Assembly: GCA_030220185.1 (NCBI GenBank)
Contig: JASPKZ010003422.1
Span: forward strand, 62,001 to 126,000
Origin: Diploptera punctata
Taxonomy: Eukaryota; Arthropoda; Insecta; Blattodea; Blaberidae
Direction: 5' to 3'
Length of the DNA: 64,000 nucleotides
Shown here: positions 43,301 to 54,060 of the stretch, piece after piece
Numbering within the stretch: position 1 is the stretch's first letter
How the letters are laid out: the number at the start of each line of letters is the position of its first letter
Program-made: the position numbers and the translations under genes
The notes under the pieces: generated by a model
Seen by the model: the letters and a program-made list of their open reading frames with translations, nothing else
The model's database searches: none
What the model was told of the DNA's origin: nothing

Positions 43301-46300
43301 CGTACAGTGGAGAAATTCAACTATACTAATTTAATTACACTTGTATTTTGATAGATGTCTTTGAGTGGTCCGGGGTCAGTATTCCGAGTCATAGTGGCAT
43401 CTAGGAAACCAAGGTAGTATTGTCTGTCCAACGAATCTGTGCCCCCATGGATATGCGAACTGAAGCCTGCTTCCTTTTCTGCCTCTGCGAATCATTTCCC
43501 TCGCTGCATTCCTATCTCTCTCTTGCACGTGTACTCCAGTGTTGTCAATTCGACTCCAACCTTGCATTATTCAATATTCAAGAGCCATGACAGTGGGGGA
43601 AGTTTGGCAACATCCCTACTCGATGGCTGCTGTTTTGAGGGGAGTGCGGTGAGTATAGACATGTACTTTTCTAAGAACAGCGCTATGGGGGCACAGATCC
43701 GTTGGTCCGAGTATACTAGGACGGAAAAATTCGGTAAATTTTGCTTAGAATCCTTTTTTTTTTTCTTTTTTTTCAGACTTAGGGATCTTTTATAAGCCTG
43801 AAAATCTCAGGTCCCGGAGGACTTGCTCCTTAGATTTTTTTCATTCTAGAAAAATGTAATGATCCCCGACGGGTTTGAATCCGCGACCCACGAGACCAGA
43901 GGCAAGGAGCATAATCACTAGTCCACCGCGGCCGTGATGGTGTTCTCTCCTGGCATGCAGTGGATACTACTAATTATTAATGCAATTTAGAGTTAGTTAT
44001 TTTTTTAATATTGATTAAATATGTGCCAGCACTCGCGGTCATGAGGTTGGAGCACCTGTTGGGTGGCCAGGAGAGTCCTTAATCCTAAACTTAATTTAAG
44101 ACGAATATGAATTATGATGTTCAGGGACCGTTTGGGCCTTAAAATTTCCTGACATTTATCTTAAAGGCGAGGAAAAACCCCAAGTAAAACATTACCCGGG
44201 AAATTTGTGACAACCGGGGATGGAACCCGGGCCCGCTGCATGACAAGCAGTGAACACCTTGATTGTTTTGTTGTTAATGTAAAATTATAAATGTAATCGT
44301 TTTGAGCAAGTAGCTCTGGGGCAAGTACTCTTTGCACGTGGGCAAGCCACACATTACACTGTATTGGCATCTTCACCAAATTTCACATTTGTTTGGCAGA
44401 GTTTCAATGGAAAGGACCTATTTTTTATTTGCTATATTTACTCGCATAATTGACCCCCCAGGTTTTTCATATGTATACTTTCTTTTAAATCCACCTCTGA
44501 TACAACGTGCATTATCTAGGTCAAAAATTTCCAGTTACAACTTTGGACACTCCAATGAAGATTTCAAGTACAACACAAAGGAATTCATGGAAAACCCAAC
44601 GTGAAAACCAACATCTTCTAAACAACGTAACAGTACCTGCAGCATTTGTCTGAATACAGTTAGGTATCACTGGGTGTTATTCCGTCACAGCGTCAACTAT
44701 GGGAACAGTTACACGGCGAATTTTAAGTTATTTCGCAAAGAAAACGGAGTGAAAAATGGGGGAAGAAAGTTTGATGTGGATTACTGAGCTAGTGGATGTC
44801 TCAAAAAAGAACAACCAGAAAAAGCAAAATCGAAGTGTTGTTCGATTCGTGGCCCAAAGTGTGGCAAATGGCCCGAGATTGACTGCGAAGTTCTGTCTTT
44901 GAAGGACCACGATAAACTAACTAACTAAATCACTGGCACTATCGAACCCGTAGGTTCATGGCCGCGCGGACATAAGCTCTCCATATATCCCTATCCTGAG
45001 CCAATGTTTTCCAATCATCCCCATTATAATCTACTTCCCTCAAATCATAGTTAATGTTATTCTCCCACCTCATTCTTGGTCTATCAACTGGGCGTTTTCC
45101 CTCTGATTTTCCTACAAGAAGCTTCCATGCACGTCTTTCATTCCCCATTCGTGCCACATGTCCTGCCCATCGCAGGTCTACGAGACTTAACTGTTCTTAT
45201 TATATCTGGCTTCCTATAAAGACCATGTAGTTCACTGTTATGCAGTCTTCTCCATTCACCTGTCTGTTCATCTCTCTTTGGTCCAAAAATTTTCCTAAGA
45301 ACTTTATTCTCAAATACTCGTAATCTCCTTTCCTCCCTTAAAGTAAGAGTCCATGTTTCGCATCCATATAATATAACTGGTAGAATAATAGTTTTATATA
45401 TTTTCAGTTTAACGTTTTTTGAAAGGAGTTGGGAAGTCAAGAGTCTCTGTAATGCATAATAGCACGCATTTCCAGAATTGAGCCTATGTTTAATTTCCTT
45501 GTGCATCTCATTCCTGTTTGTGATTATTGTTCCTAGGTATTTGAATTCAGCCACTTCCTCAAAATTTCCCTCATTTGTCATTAGCTGTCCATTTCCATTA
45601 TATAATGTATTTCTACGTGTGACCATATATTTAGTTTTATTGATATTTACTTCCAGTCCCAATTTCTTAGTGTTACTCAGTAGTGTGTGCGTGTTGGCCT
45701 TTAGTATCTCCTCGCTATCGGCCAATAGTACTACATCATCAGCATAAACTAACAGCTTATTAATACCATTGAGTTGTAGGCCTTCTTCAACCTCTAAAGA
45801 TTTGATGGCATGCTCTAGTACAAAATTAAATAGTAGAGGAGATAGTGCATCTCCTTGATTCAACCCATTCTGGATTTCAAAAGTATCCAAAAACTGTTTG
45901 CCTACATGCACCCTACTCTTTGTGCCATTTAGACACATTCGTATAAGTCTAACTAACTTTTTAGGAATTCCGAACTCCAGCAGGATACTATATAACTTCT
46001 CCCTCTTAATTGAATCATATGCCTTTTTGAAGTCTACATATAGTTGATGTACAGTGCCATTATATTCCTATTTCTTTTCTAAAATCTGTCTTAAGCTAAA
46101 AATCTGATCTGTTGTAGACCTGTTTCTTCTAAATCCACATTGATGATCTCCTAGAATGTCATCAATATAAGAAGTAAGTCTGCTTACTAATATATTTGTT
46201 AGAATTTTGTACGAAGTTGAAAGTAATGAGATGCCCCTATAGTTGTTGCAATCAGTTTTATCTCCTTTCTTATAAATTGGTATGATAATCAATTCTTTCC

Positions 46301-49300
46301 ATTCATCTGGAAGATGGGAACCACGATCGATGTCTAATTGATACCGTTCTACATTGTGAAAGCGTATTGATATTTTCAGAGTCATCCCCCCCTCATTCGA
46401 ATCTTTGCTCCTAAATCTTGAAAAAAAAAGTAAATTTGGTATGCGTACTGAAGAGATTCTAATTGTTTGCATTGATTTTTCAGCACAATTTCAAGGTGAA
46501 AGTACTAGATGCGGAGGTACTGCACTGTTCAGATGATTATTTTAAATGCAAAGACGTGGAACTGGTAGTTTCAGATTTCAACTCCTCTTTGGCGACTGTT
46601 GATGGTGTGATAGCGTTGCAAAAAGACGCGCCCCAAGACTTCAACGTAAGTACATCAACAGCCGTATCCAGGAAAACTATAATCTTAACTATTTAATGCA
46701 CGCCCCAAATGTGAGTCATTGACCAACTTTGTTTTACAACCAATCACAGTCGTGTTTCACCTCGATAGTTATCGAATTTTGATTACCAAAATAAAGATTC
46801 AATATTCTGATCAGGTCAGAGTATTAGTTTGCAGTGACTGACTCTCTAAAAGATATGTTGAATATAGCAAATAATGGAACAGATTCATTCGAACTACACA
46901 TTTGATAATTGTGTCTTCAATAATTGTATTTTTAAATACTAATTTTATTGAGTTGTTTCAAAAAAAAAATGAATCAGTAACCTATAATGTTGGTTATAAT
47001 ATACAGTTTGATGTGTTTCATTTTTCCTCCACAAGGGTGCATTCTTAGAATATTGCAATGCTATTTGGCAACGAATAGTATGACCAAGTTGCAGTGATGA
47101 ATAAATGAAACATAACCAAAGATTTTTCATTTGTTTTCAAACGTCAAGTTTACATTAAATATACAAATATTTTAAAATAACTATATTTAAATAATGATTT
47201 GTGAGTAAACAACTTAATTTTATTCGTTAAATAGTCCTAACAAATACCACTCTTGATTTTCAAATTCTCTAGATAAAATCACTCGTGGCATTCATTATTT
47301 ACGTTTTTTTTACAGATCAAGATTGATGTGAAATCAATAGCGAGTAACAATGAAGAAATCATAATGTTTGATAAAGGTATGCCACTCTGCCAGTACTTGA
47401 CAAATTTCCATCCATTTTCTGCCATTGTCACTGAATTCTGGAAGGAAAAAATGACTTCTGAGAGTCCTCAAGTTTGCCCAATCATAAAGGTAGGTATCAA
47501 TCAACAGTGGCAAGTAGTTCGTATGTACCCAGTCAATAAACATGGCAGCTATGAGATCGATTTACAACTTTCAGGTATATAGTCTCTTCCCTCATCAACA
47601 TCCTCTTATTGTCCTCCTTTCGGAAGGTCAATTCCAAATATGCCTCCAACCATCTCTATCTTCCTATGCTTTTCTTATTTTAGTTCTTCCCAGTCGTATC
47701 CTCTTTCTTGAACTTTTCTTCACTTGGTTAATCCATCTTTCTCGTGGTCTATCTCTTGGTCATTTTCCTTGTATCTTGAACGCATGCAAATACATTAGTC
47801 TCTACTCAAATTACTTCCAATCACTGGAGAGCTGACTCACCGTGAGCAATTGCTGAGATAGAATTAACGGCCGACTTACCGGTCATGCATGAAAGTCGAC
47901 GTTTTCGTAACATTGGCAACGAATTACCCAGAATTCTCAGCGATAAAACCACTTCCGTTATTTTCGTCTGCTATAGAGGAACGCATTTACGCTTGCGTCC
48001 CGCAAATAATACCGTATACAACAACGTCTGCGTCGCGCAATATTACGCCGATTCTCCTGTTCTTCCGGTTCAATTCTTTGGTAGACTCTATCAAATTCCT
48101 CTTCTCCGCGTATACCGAAAACATGATCGAAGTCTTCAAGGTCCGACATCTTGGATAAAGCAGCAAGGTTTCAAACTACATCGGTTACCATCGGTTCCCT
48201 TCGGGATTCTCACGATAAGTTTCTATCTTGAGCTATGATCTTAAGTTACCTCGTCAGGTAGCTTACAATTATTATCGCATGAATAGATTTCCGAGTAAGC
48301 AAAATGTATTAGGATAAAACTTTCTCAGCAGAGAACCCCTTTTACGGTCTAATGCGTTTATACATTCGACCCTAAGGGCCGCATGCAAATACATTAGTCT
48401 CTACTCAAATTACTTCCAATCACTGGTGAGCTGACTCACCGTGAGCAATTGCTGAGATCGAATTAACGGCCGACTTACCGGTCACGCATGAAAGTTGACG
48501 TTTTCGTAATATTGGCAATGAATTACCCAGAATTCTCAGCGATAAAACCGCTTCCGTTATTTTCGTCTGCTATAGAGGAACGCATTTACGCTTGCGTCCC
48601 GCAAATAATACCGTATAAAACGACGCCTGCGTCGCGCAATGTTACGCCGATTCTCCAGTTGAATTATTTGGTAGACTCTATCAAATTCCTCTTCTCCGCG
48701 TATACCAATAACATGATCGAAGTCTTCAAGGTCCGACATCTTGGATAAAGCTACAAAGGTTTCAAACTACATCGGTTACCATCGGTTCCCATCGGTTCCC
48801 TTCGGGATTTTCACGATAAGTTTCTATCTTGAGCTATTATCTTAAGGTACCTCGTCAGGTAGCTTACAATAATTATCGCATGAATAGATTTCTGAGTAAG
48901 CAAAATGTAATAGGATAAAACTTTCTCAGCAGATAACGCCTTTTACTGTCTAATGCGTTCAAACATTCGACCCTAAGACTTTGTGTTAGTCTTCCTTTTC
49001 AATTATTTTTAAATGTCCAAATCATTAGTCTGTGTTTTTCTATGTCTGTTGTTAATTTTTCTACACTTAATGTCTCCCTGATTTTGCCATTCCTTATTCT
49101 ATCTCACCTTGTTTTATGTACAATTACACATAAGAATTTAATTTCTGTAGCTTGGATTCTGCTGAAGTCCTTCTTTGTATATGTCCAAGTCTCAGCTGTA
49201 TGTGTTACAAATAAGTTTTATACACTGCCATTTTACTCTTTATTGCACATTAGTTGTTTAGTTAGATTGTAGACTATTAAACTTTTCAATGGATGAATGA

Positions 49301-52300
49301 GTCACCTGATAGTTTTTTTTAACATGGAAAGTGCAGTTTTCAAGAGGACGGCTCTCTCATTTTCAACTGATATTAAGACTAATATGTTTAAAAAAACATA
49401 AACTATGAGGTAAGATAAGAAGTGACTTATTCCAAGAAAAATGTAAAATTCAAGAAATTTACTTACTATCCTGAAGTTCATAATAAGTTTCAAACAAATT
49501 TCAGAAAATTTAATGTAACATTGGCTTCAATTAACAAATTCAGCCTGGGTAATCTTCTGTTAACTAATAATAAAGTTAACACCTCAGACAACAAAATATC
49601 TGGAATTTATCAAATTGATTGCAAAGATTGCAACAGGATATATATAGGAAAAACAAAAAAGGAACTTGGAAATTCGTAAAAAAGAACACTTCAGAAACAT
49701 AAAGATTGGAGAAATTGAAAAATCAGCATAGCAGCACATAGTTTATTAGAGCATCATAGAATTGAAAAAGAAGCAAAACTTTTGAAACATCTATCAAAAC
49801 CTTTGAATTTAACAGTTTGGGAAAAAATATATATTCAAAAAGACCATACTAGAACCATGAACTTCGAGATTTCAGACGAACCGAGCTTGATTACAAAGTT
49901 CTTAAAAAGTACAACAGATGGCAGTTTAGAAAATAATTCCTTCAAAAGAAAAAATTGACAGTCGTGAAAACAGCTGAGGTGGTGATGATGGTCGCTGATA
50001 CTGCAGTGCTGTGTTTAAAAAAACATAGAAGTATGAGGTAAGAAGAAATCACGATTCATTTAATTCTTAAGAATCATTCATTCATTAATTGAATTAAGAA
50101 CCTCATAATGTTATTTCCCATATTTAACTATAAATTTGAAACTTTTCTCTTTCCTAATGGCCAAAGTATCTTTCTTCTTTTATTTCAATCACATATATTG
50201 AGTTCTGTTGCAAAAAGTCCTTAATTCGTGCATCTAGAGTGGTTTTTAAAGTTTTGGTTTAGGTGAACCCCTACACCTAACAGTCCAATTTTGCACTATA
50301 CCTTACTGATTAGCAGGTTGTGTCATAAGCAATATCGGTTTTAAGTTTTTTTTCCGCAATGGCCCGGATTGTCATTTCGACCTTTCTGGTGATCTCTCCT
50401 GGCACTGGCTTAATTGTAACCCACTTCTGAAGTTGTGGCACCTGGAAGGCAGAGTTACGTTACCCCGATGATATGAAGGATCATAAATGATAATGAAGCA
50501 CCAGGTGAGTTCTTAATCAAACTCTTAAATGGTATGGCCATGTACAAAGAATGGAAAATGAAAGATGGCTAAAACATATATACCAATGGTCACCCCCTGG
50601 AAGAAATAAACGTGGCAGACCAAGATGGAAATGGAAAACCTATGTCAGAACTATAATGGATGATAGGAATTTGGAAGAAGATTGGAAAGTAAAATCCAAG
50701 CAGTTGAGATGAAATTTTTAAGAAGAGTAAAAGGATTCTCTAGAATGGACCAGATAAGAAACGAGGATATCCGTGAAGAACTGCAGATCTACTCCATAAA
50801 AGAAAATATATTTAACAACAAGATTCATTGGAAAGAACATGTAGAAAGAATGAAAGAAAGTAGATTACCAAATAAAATCTTACATTATTTTCCGAGAGGA
50901 AGAAGAGATGTTGGATGTCCTCGGAAGAGATGGTCTTAGATCTATTAGTGAAGATGGAACATGCAACTAATGCTTAAACCAGGAAGTGAAGAAGAAGAGA
51001 TTGGAATAATAGAAATAAATGGAAACTGAAGACAGCAAACCTATAAGTGGGGGAAAGCAGAAGAAGAAAACAATCCACTGAAAGTCCAATTACAAAAGAA
51101 AGATATTAAAATGTATTTTAAGGAAGCTCATCTCTTATAGGGGAGGTTCTAGATGCAAAGTAGGTTTTGATGTTAAATTAATATTAAGAGAGCCATAGCT
51201 AAAATTGAAGTTTGTAAAAAACATAGGGAACAGTTTGTATCATTTTTGGAAAATGATATCACTAGGCCTCAACCAAAAATATATAAAGTTTTAAAAAAAT
51301 TAAATATAATGATTCAAAAGAAAATGCACATTTAAATTGTATATCTAAAGAATCTTGGCTTACCTACTTTCATCATTTATGGACACAAAAAGATGATTTA
51401 TTACAAATACCGATCTCTAATAACACTGCTTTGGAACAAATTCCTATAGATGAATTAACTGATGTTGTTAAATCATTAAAAGTAACAAAGCTCCAGGAGA
51501 AGACCACATTAATCAAGAATTATTTAAATTTTCAACTAAAAAAAATGTTAGAAAGGTTTCTTATTCTCCTTAATATGACATGGGAAGGACAAGAACCACC
51601 ACAAAGCTGGAACAAATACATTGTAATACCAATCTTCAAAAAAGGAAGTCGCCAAATCGAAGATAACTATCGTGGAATTAGCTTGTTGAACTCTGGATAT
51701 AAAATGTATGCTTATTTATAGTTAAGAATAAATTGAAAAAAAAAAATTATGAAAATATAATTGGAGAAGAGCAGAATGGAATCAGAAAGGGTAGATCTTG
51801 TACAGATGGATTCTTCACTCTAAAACTACTATTAGAAAAGCACAAGGAATTCAATATAGAAACTCATATCGCCTTCGTTGACTTCATAAAGGCTTTTGAC
51901 AAAGTAGACAGAAATATATTACTACAAATTTTAGCTGATGATAACGTTCCACAACAATATATTACTAATATCTTCAACATCTATAAAGATAATGAAATCT
52001 CTGTTAAACAAGATGGCAAATTATCTTCTTGGGAAAAGATCAACACTGGAGTAAGACAGGGATGTGGACTTTCACCGGTGCTTTTCATTATATATATATA
52101 TGAATAAATTAATAAACGAATGGAGGAAAACACAACGAGGATATATACCCATCAATAGGAACCTCAAACTCGATGCTATTCTTTTTGCAGACGATTTAGC
52201 TCTTCTGGCACTTTCCGAAAATGATTTGCAACGATCAATTTATAATTTACAAAAAATAGCTGCCAAATTTAATATGGAAATATCAATTAACAAAACTAAA

Positions 52301-53458
52301 ATTATGGCATTTCATGGGAAGGACCCCATACAAAGTAAAATCTGTCTCCAGAATAAAATTTTAGAGAGATCTAATCAATTTAAATACCTTGGATATTATC
52401 TCTCTATCTGGGATGAAAAGGATATCCCTGAAAAAATTACTAGTTATAATAAAAGTTTGGGAATTATTAATCAAGTTATGAAACCATCCCTTGTACAAAA
52501 AAAACACCAGATTACGTTTATATAACACTTTGGCTAGACCAGTGTTGACCTATGGTAGTGAAGCATGGACACTAAAAAGACAACATGAAAGCAGAATAAG
52601 GCTTGTGAAATGAGATTCATGCGCAGAACAGCGGGTTATACCAGATGGGATCGGAAAAGGAACACCGATATCTTAAAAGAATTGAAGACTACGCCAATTT
52701 TGGAATATATTAAACAGTACCAACTAAATTGGAAACACCATCTTGAAAGAATGAGTTCAAATCGGATCCCCAAAGCTGTTTATAATTATATACCAAGAGG
52801 ACGAAGATCACTGGGCCGTCCTATGAAACGCTGGAGGGAAAATTGTCTATAGGATCGTAACAGGCTTTGGCCTAATACTTGGAAGGAAAAAGAAGAAGAA
52901 GAAGAATTAATATTAAGAAGCTAAAGCTGTTACTATGATTGAAATAAGTGTATTAAAGTACACAACTAAATTATTGTAATTAAATGGTAAAGAGAAACAT
53001 TTATGCCTGAACCGGGAATCGAACCCCGAACCTTCAGCTTTCCGTACTGATGCTCTTAACCACTGAGCTAATCCAGGCTTCCTTCCCATCCAAGCACAAA
53101 TCCTTCCTCTACCTTACTCTACTGGTCCCACATTGTGCTTGGATGGGAAGCCTGAATTAGCTCAATGGTTAAGAGCATCAGCACAGAAAGCTGAAGGTTC
53201 GGGGTTCGATTCCCAGTTCAGGCATAAATTTCTCTCTTTACCATTTGATTACAAGGTTTTGATGTGAGAGAACGAGTATTGATGTGATGATTTGTGTTTC
53301 AGGGTGACTACGTAATAACGGAAGCCTGGGTGAATGAGACCATTCTTCCCGCGGACCTGCCCAAAGACTTGGAGCTGTACATTGTGGAAGTTGATCTCGA
53401 ACATATGATGAAGAACAAACTGTTGAATTTGAAATTTTCTGCTTCGATTGTTCGTTAA
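40330..53458 (+). CDS. Small secreted protein, DUF1091/ML-like, tandem copy 1
   Basis: Four exons (40330-40395, 46484-46645, 47316-47489, 53303-53458) join in phase 0 to 185 codons. Residues 1-22 form a signal peptide (MLRLCVILLVITSLCVLYSS). The mature part has four cysteines in HCSDDYFKC, PLCQYL and VCPIIK, and a C-terminal GDY-x-ITEAWVNETILP-x-DLP stretch. This layout, a leucine-rich centre then CPxxKGxY and LPxxLP, resembles insect DUF1091 and MD-2-related lipid-recognition proteins, usually secreted and often chemosensory, reproductive or lipid-binding. A role cannot be assigned here. Intron 1 (6.1 kb) and intron 3 (5.8 kb) are full of repeats. All splice sites are GT..AG and a poly(A) signal follows. 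It is 89% identical to copy 2. Confidence 0.85.
40538..41215 (+). repeat. R1 repeat in copy 1 intron 1, with LINE fragment
   Basis: Same family as 20575-21720 (GTCGGTAATGCAGATGACTA, CGATCGCAGCGCCACCTACC). Between about 40888 and 41050 it is interrupted by a LINE C-terminal piece (YRNNWKSHVRRTRISRQILN, then GRPFKRWIETAG-like in a shifted frame). Absent from copy 2. Confidence 0.7.
41217..42345 (+). repeat. L-A LINE, internally deleted, keeps endonuclease start
   Basis: 5' non-coding part (41217-41520), then DIILGTWNVRSLYNSGILEI, the start of an APE-type endonuclease. At about 41615 it jumps to LEVNINKTKYMVTRRNTLYN of the RT and runs to the L-A 3' end CCTACGGGTTCGATAGAGCC. The RT core and most of the endonuclease are missing. 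It shows that L-A is an APE-endonuclease LINE. Confidence 0.78.
42392..42692 (-). repeat. SINE3 copy
   Basis: AGTAAAGTGGCCCCACTACTGG, GGGCAATCGGCACTTGATG, GTTTGGGTCAGTTTAAAAATCC and a reverse tRNA head ACTCGAACTCTCGACCTTCC to AACCACTACGCTACGG. Confidence 0.87.
42715..43125 (-). repeat. SINE5 copy, best preserved
   Basis: Runs from TTGTAAGCCATGTTTCCC to a clear reverse tRNA head: GGCCGGGTTTGAACCCGCGA, CATAACCACTAGTTCACCGC. Body includes GGTCCGTGGTCAGAGTTTTG and CTCCCGGAGGACTTGCTCC. Confidence 0.85.
43255..43935 (-). repeat. SINE5 copy split by TA MITE
   Basis: The SINE5 body is split at GGTAGTA/CTAGGACGG by the element at 43420-43713. The head GACGGGTTTGAATCCGCGAC and ATAATCACTAGTCCACCGCG ends the copy. 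Confidence 0.83.
43420..43713 (-). mobile_element. TA-target MITE, second copy
   Basis: 294 bp with TA at 43418-43419 and 43714-43715; related uninterrupted SINE5 copies read GGTAGTACTAGGACGG here, confirming both boundaries. Ends TTGTCTGTCCAACGAATCTG and TGGTCCGAGTA mirror those of 16989-17299 in reverse. Confidence 0.85.
43936..44250 (-). repeat. Chimeric SINE: SINE1 head with tail B
   Basis: Tail-side CTCCTGGCATGC and GGCCAGGAGAGTCCTTAATCC, then SINE1 TTCAGGGACCGTTTGGGCC to CCCGGGCCCGCTGCATGACA. An internal deletion has shortened the tail. Bases 44251-44929 contain no recognised gene. Confidence 0.65.
44932..46440 (-). repeat. L-A LINE, longest copy, in intron 1 of copy 1
   Basis: The minus strand runs from KKGDKTDCNNYRGISLLSTS through GFRRNRSTTDQIF, MCLNGTKSRVHVGKQF, NGLNQGDALSPLLFNFVLEH and LLVYADDVVLLADSEE (catalytic YADD) to [19 protein letters not shown] and [19 protein letters not shown] to TAG change near 46072 and a one-base gain near 45175 break the ORF. 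The corresponding LINE in copy 2 lacks its 3' part. Confidence 0.9.
46484..46645 (+). CDS. Copy 1 exon 2
   Basis: 54 codons from HNFKVKVLDAEVLHCSDDYF to QKDAPQDFN; acceptor TTTTTCAG, donor GTAAGT. Confidence 0.88.
47316..47489 (+). CDS. Copy 1 exon 3
   Basis: 58 codons from IKIDVKSIASNNEEIIMF to PQVCPIIK; acceptor TTTTACAG, donor GTAGGT. The frame stays open for 30 codons past the donor, but that stretch is judged intronic. Confidence 0.87.
47782..48372 (+). mobile_element. H1 element, first of an abutting pair, in intron 3 of copy 1
   Basis: Starts GCATGCAAATACATTAGTC, lacking the outermost GGGCC, and ends ATTCGACCC followed by TAA (48373-48375), which is also the left target site of the next element. 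The minus strand encodes MSDLEDFDHVFGIRGEEEFD. Confidence 0.83.
48376..48973 (+). mobile_element. H1 element, second of an abutting pair
   Basis: 598 bp between TAA at 48373-48375 and 48974-48976; ends GGGCCGCATGCAAAT and ATTCGACCC. It is highly similar to its neighbour with one 15-base gap around TCTCCAGTTGAATTATTTGG. The site without either element is readable in copy 2 near 62045. Confidence 0.88.
49305..50060 (+). repeat. Penelope-like element with GIY-YIG remnant
   Basis: KISGIYQIDCKDCNRIYIGK then TKKEL is the GIY-YIG endonuclease core of Penelope-like retroelements. In shifted frames come LLEHHRIEKEAKLLKHLSKP, NLTVWEKIYIQKDHTRTMNF and SLITKFLKSTTDG, then the 3' end AAGTATGAGGTAAGAAG. 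A reverse-strand piece of the same family (49305-49400) precedes it. The RT part is missing. Confidence 0.75.
50366..50510 (-). repeat. SINE4-type tail fragment
   Basis: GATTGTCATTTCGACCTTTCT, CACCTGGAAGGCAGAGTTACG and AAGCACCAGGTGAGTTCTTAA; no tRNA head follows, since an L-C fragment starts at 50511. Confidence 0.7.
50511..51065 (+). repeat. L-C LINE 3' fragment split by another LINE piece
   Basis: 50511-50685 matches 36895-37065 (YGHVQRMENE-type, GRPRWKWKTYVR), resumes at about 50995 (GATTGGAATAATAGAAATAAATGG) and ends with GTGGGGGAAAGCAGAAGAAGAA. The insert 50683-50990 encodes EMKFLRRVKGFSRMDQIRNE, IHWKEHVERMKESRLPNKIL and RGRRDVGCPRKRWS, with its own (GAA)n tail. Confidence 0.75.
51190..52904 (+). 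mobile_element. L-B LINE, 5'-truncated, 14-bp target duplication
   Basis: 1,715 bp flanked by AATTAATATTAAGA (51176-51189 and 52905-52918). RT blocks in order: NKYIVIPIFKKGSRQIEDNY RGISLLNSGYK, EEQNGIRKGRSCTDGFFTL, AFVDFIKAFDKVDRNILLQI, GVRQGCGLSPVLF, LFADDLALLALSENDL (catalytic FADD) and NQFKYLGYYLS, then the tail NWKHHLERMSSNRIPKAVYN and GRPMKRWRENCL, and (GAA)n. Frameshifts near 51730, 52090 and 52520 make it inactive, but they are few, so it is fairly young. Confidence 0.9.
52977..53255. other. Paired tRNA-like sequences in a 120-bp inverted repeat
   Basis: Arms 52977-53099 and 53133-53255 are near-perfect reverse complements with a 33-bp spacer. Each holds a 75-nt tRNA-like unit (53004-53078 minus, 53150-53224 plus): GCCTGGATTAGCTCAGTGG A-box side, GGGGTTCGATTCCC B-box, acceptor pairing GCCTGGA/TTCAGGC, and an anticodon-arm stem TCAGC/GCTGA. 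The loop gives AGA or GGA (Ser-like) but lacks the invariant U33 and a long variable arm. It lies 48 bp before exon 4 of copy 1 and is absent from copy 2. Confidence 0.75.
53303..53458 (+). CDS. Copy 1 exon 4 (stop codon)
   Basis: 51 codons from GDYVITEAWVNETILPADLP to KFSASIVR, then TAA; acceptor GTGTTTCAG. Confidence 0.88.
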   Translation, partial: GDYVITEAWVNETILPADLPKDLELYIVEVDLEHMMKNKLLNLKFSASIVR

Positions 53459-53518
53459 TATTTTTTTTCTGTTCTGTTTAACACAATTTCAATCAATAAT
53501 GAATAATTACTTTTAAGA

Positions 53519-53524
53519 AATAAA
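53519..53524 (+). terminator. Poly(A) signal of secreted-protein copy 1
   Basis: AATAAA 61 bp after the stop codon, followed at once by a second AATAAA. This is the only canonical signal in the 3' region before repeats resume. Confidence 0.7.
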
Positions 53525-53619
53525 ATAAACTGCAGAATTACTTTACTCTCCTAGCTTACACCCTCCAACATCCAGTTCCTTATTCAGGAATAAACCACCT
53601 TCCCAAGGACATCTTCTCC

Positions 53620-54060
53620 TTCAAAAATCTTTTTTTTTTCTTTTTTTTTTTTAACTATTTGGTACCATGATGGGTTGTAAGAGGTAGTGACGTGTGTATA
53701 ACCTCTCCTACCCAATTCTTATCCTCACCTTCTCGTGGTACAACCCGTTTTCACAAACGAGGCTCTGAGGACCGAGTCACGGCGGTATAACCGTTCCATC
53801 GGGTACTGAGTAAATGCAGTATCCTAATGTCTGTCCAGAGACTAAAAGGTAGCAGCCCTACCACTGGACTACTTAGCGTCGGGCCAGTAACCTGTCCTAA
53901 GGAACTTCAAAACCACTTTCAAGTCTCAACACGATATCAACCTGCAGGAAGAAGAAGACCAGGACGTCCACTCAAAAGACTTCTGGATGGTGTTTCTCTT
54001 GAGGCCGAAACAGGTCAACAAATGGCCTAAATTCGTGAATGTACTATGATGATGATGATG
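53620..54060 (+). repeat. LINE 3' end with GGTACCATGATG flanks
   Basis: YQPAGRRRPGRPLKRLLDGV then SLEAETGQQMA and a stop, followed by (GAT)n: the end of another LINE lineage. GGTACCATGATG occurs near 53661 and GGTACCATGATC near 54066, possibly a target duplication. Confidence 0.65.

Noticed and set aside
45138..45938. A 266-codon ORF as a host gene
   Set aside because: It is the reverse-transcriptase tail of LINE L-A, repeated many times in the window.
47490..47582. Open frame continuing past exon 3 of copy 1 (VGINQQWQVVRMY...), also open in copy 2
   Set aside because: All six differences between the copies in this stretch would be non-synonymous and none synonymous, and the donor GTAGGT plus a matching acceptor at exon 4 exist in both. 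It looks like intron.
53004..53078. Functional tRNA-Ser gene
   Set aside because: Loop lacks U33, there is no long variable arm, one T-stem mismatch, and it exists as an inverted pair. Pseudo-tRNA or mobile unit is more likely.
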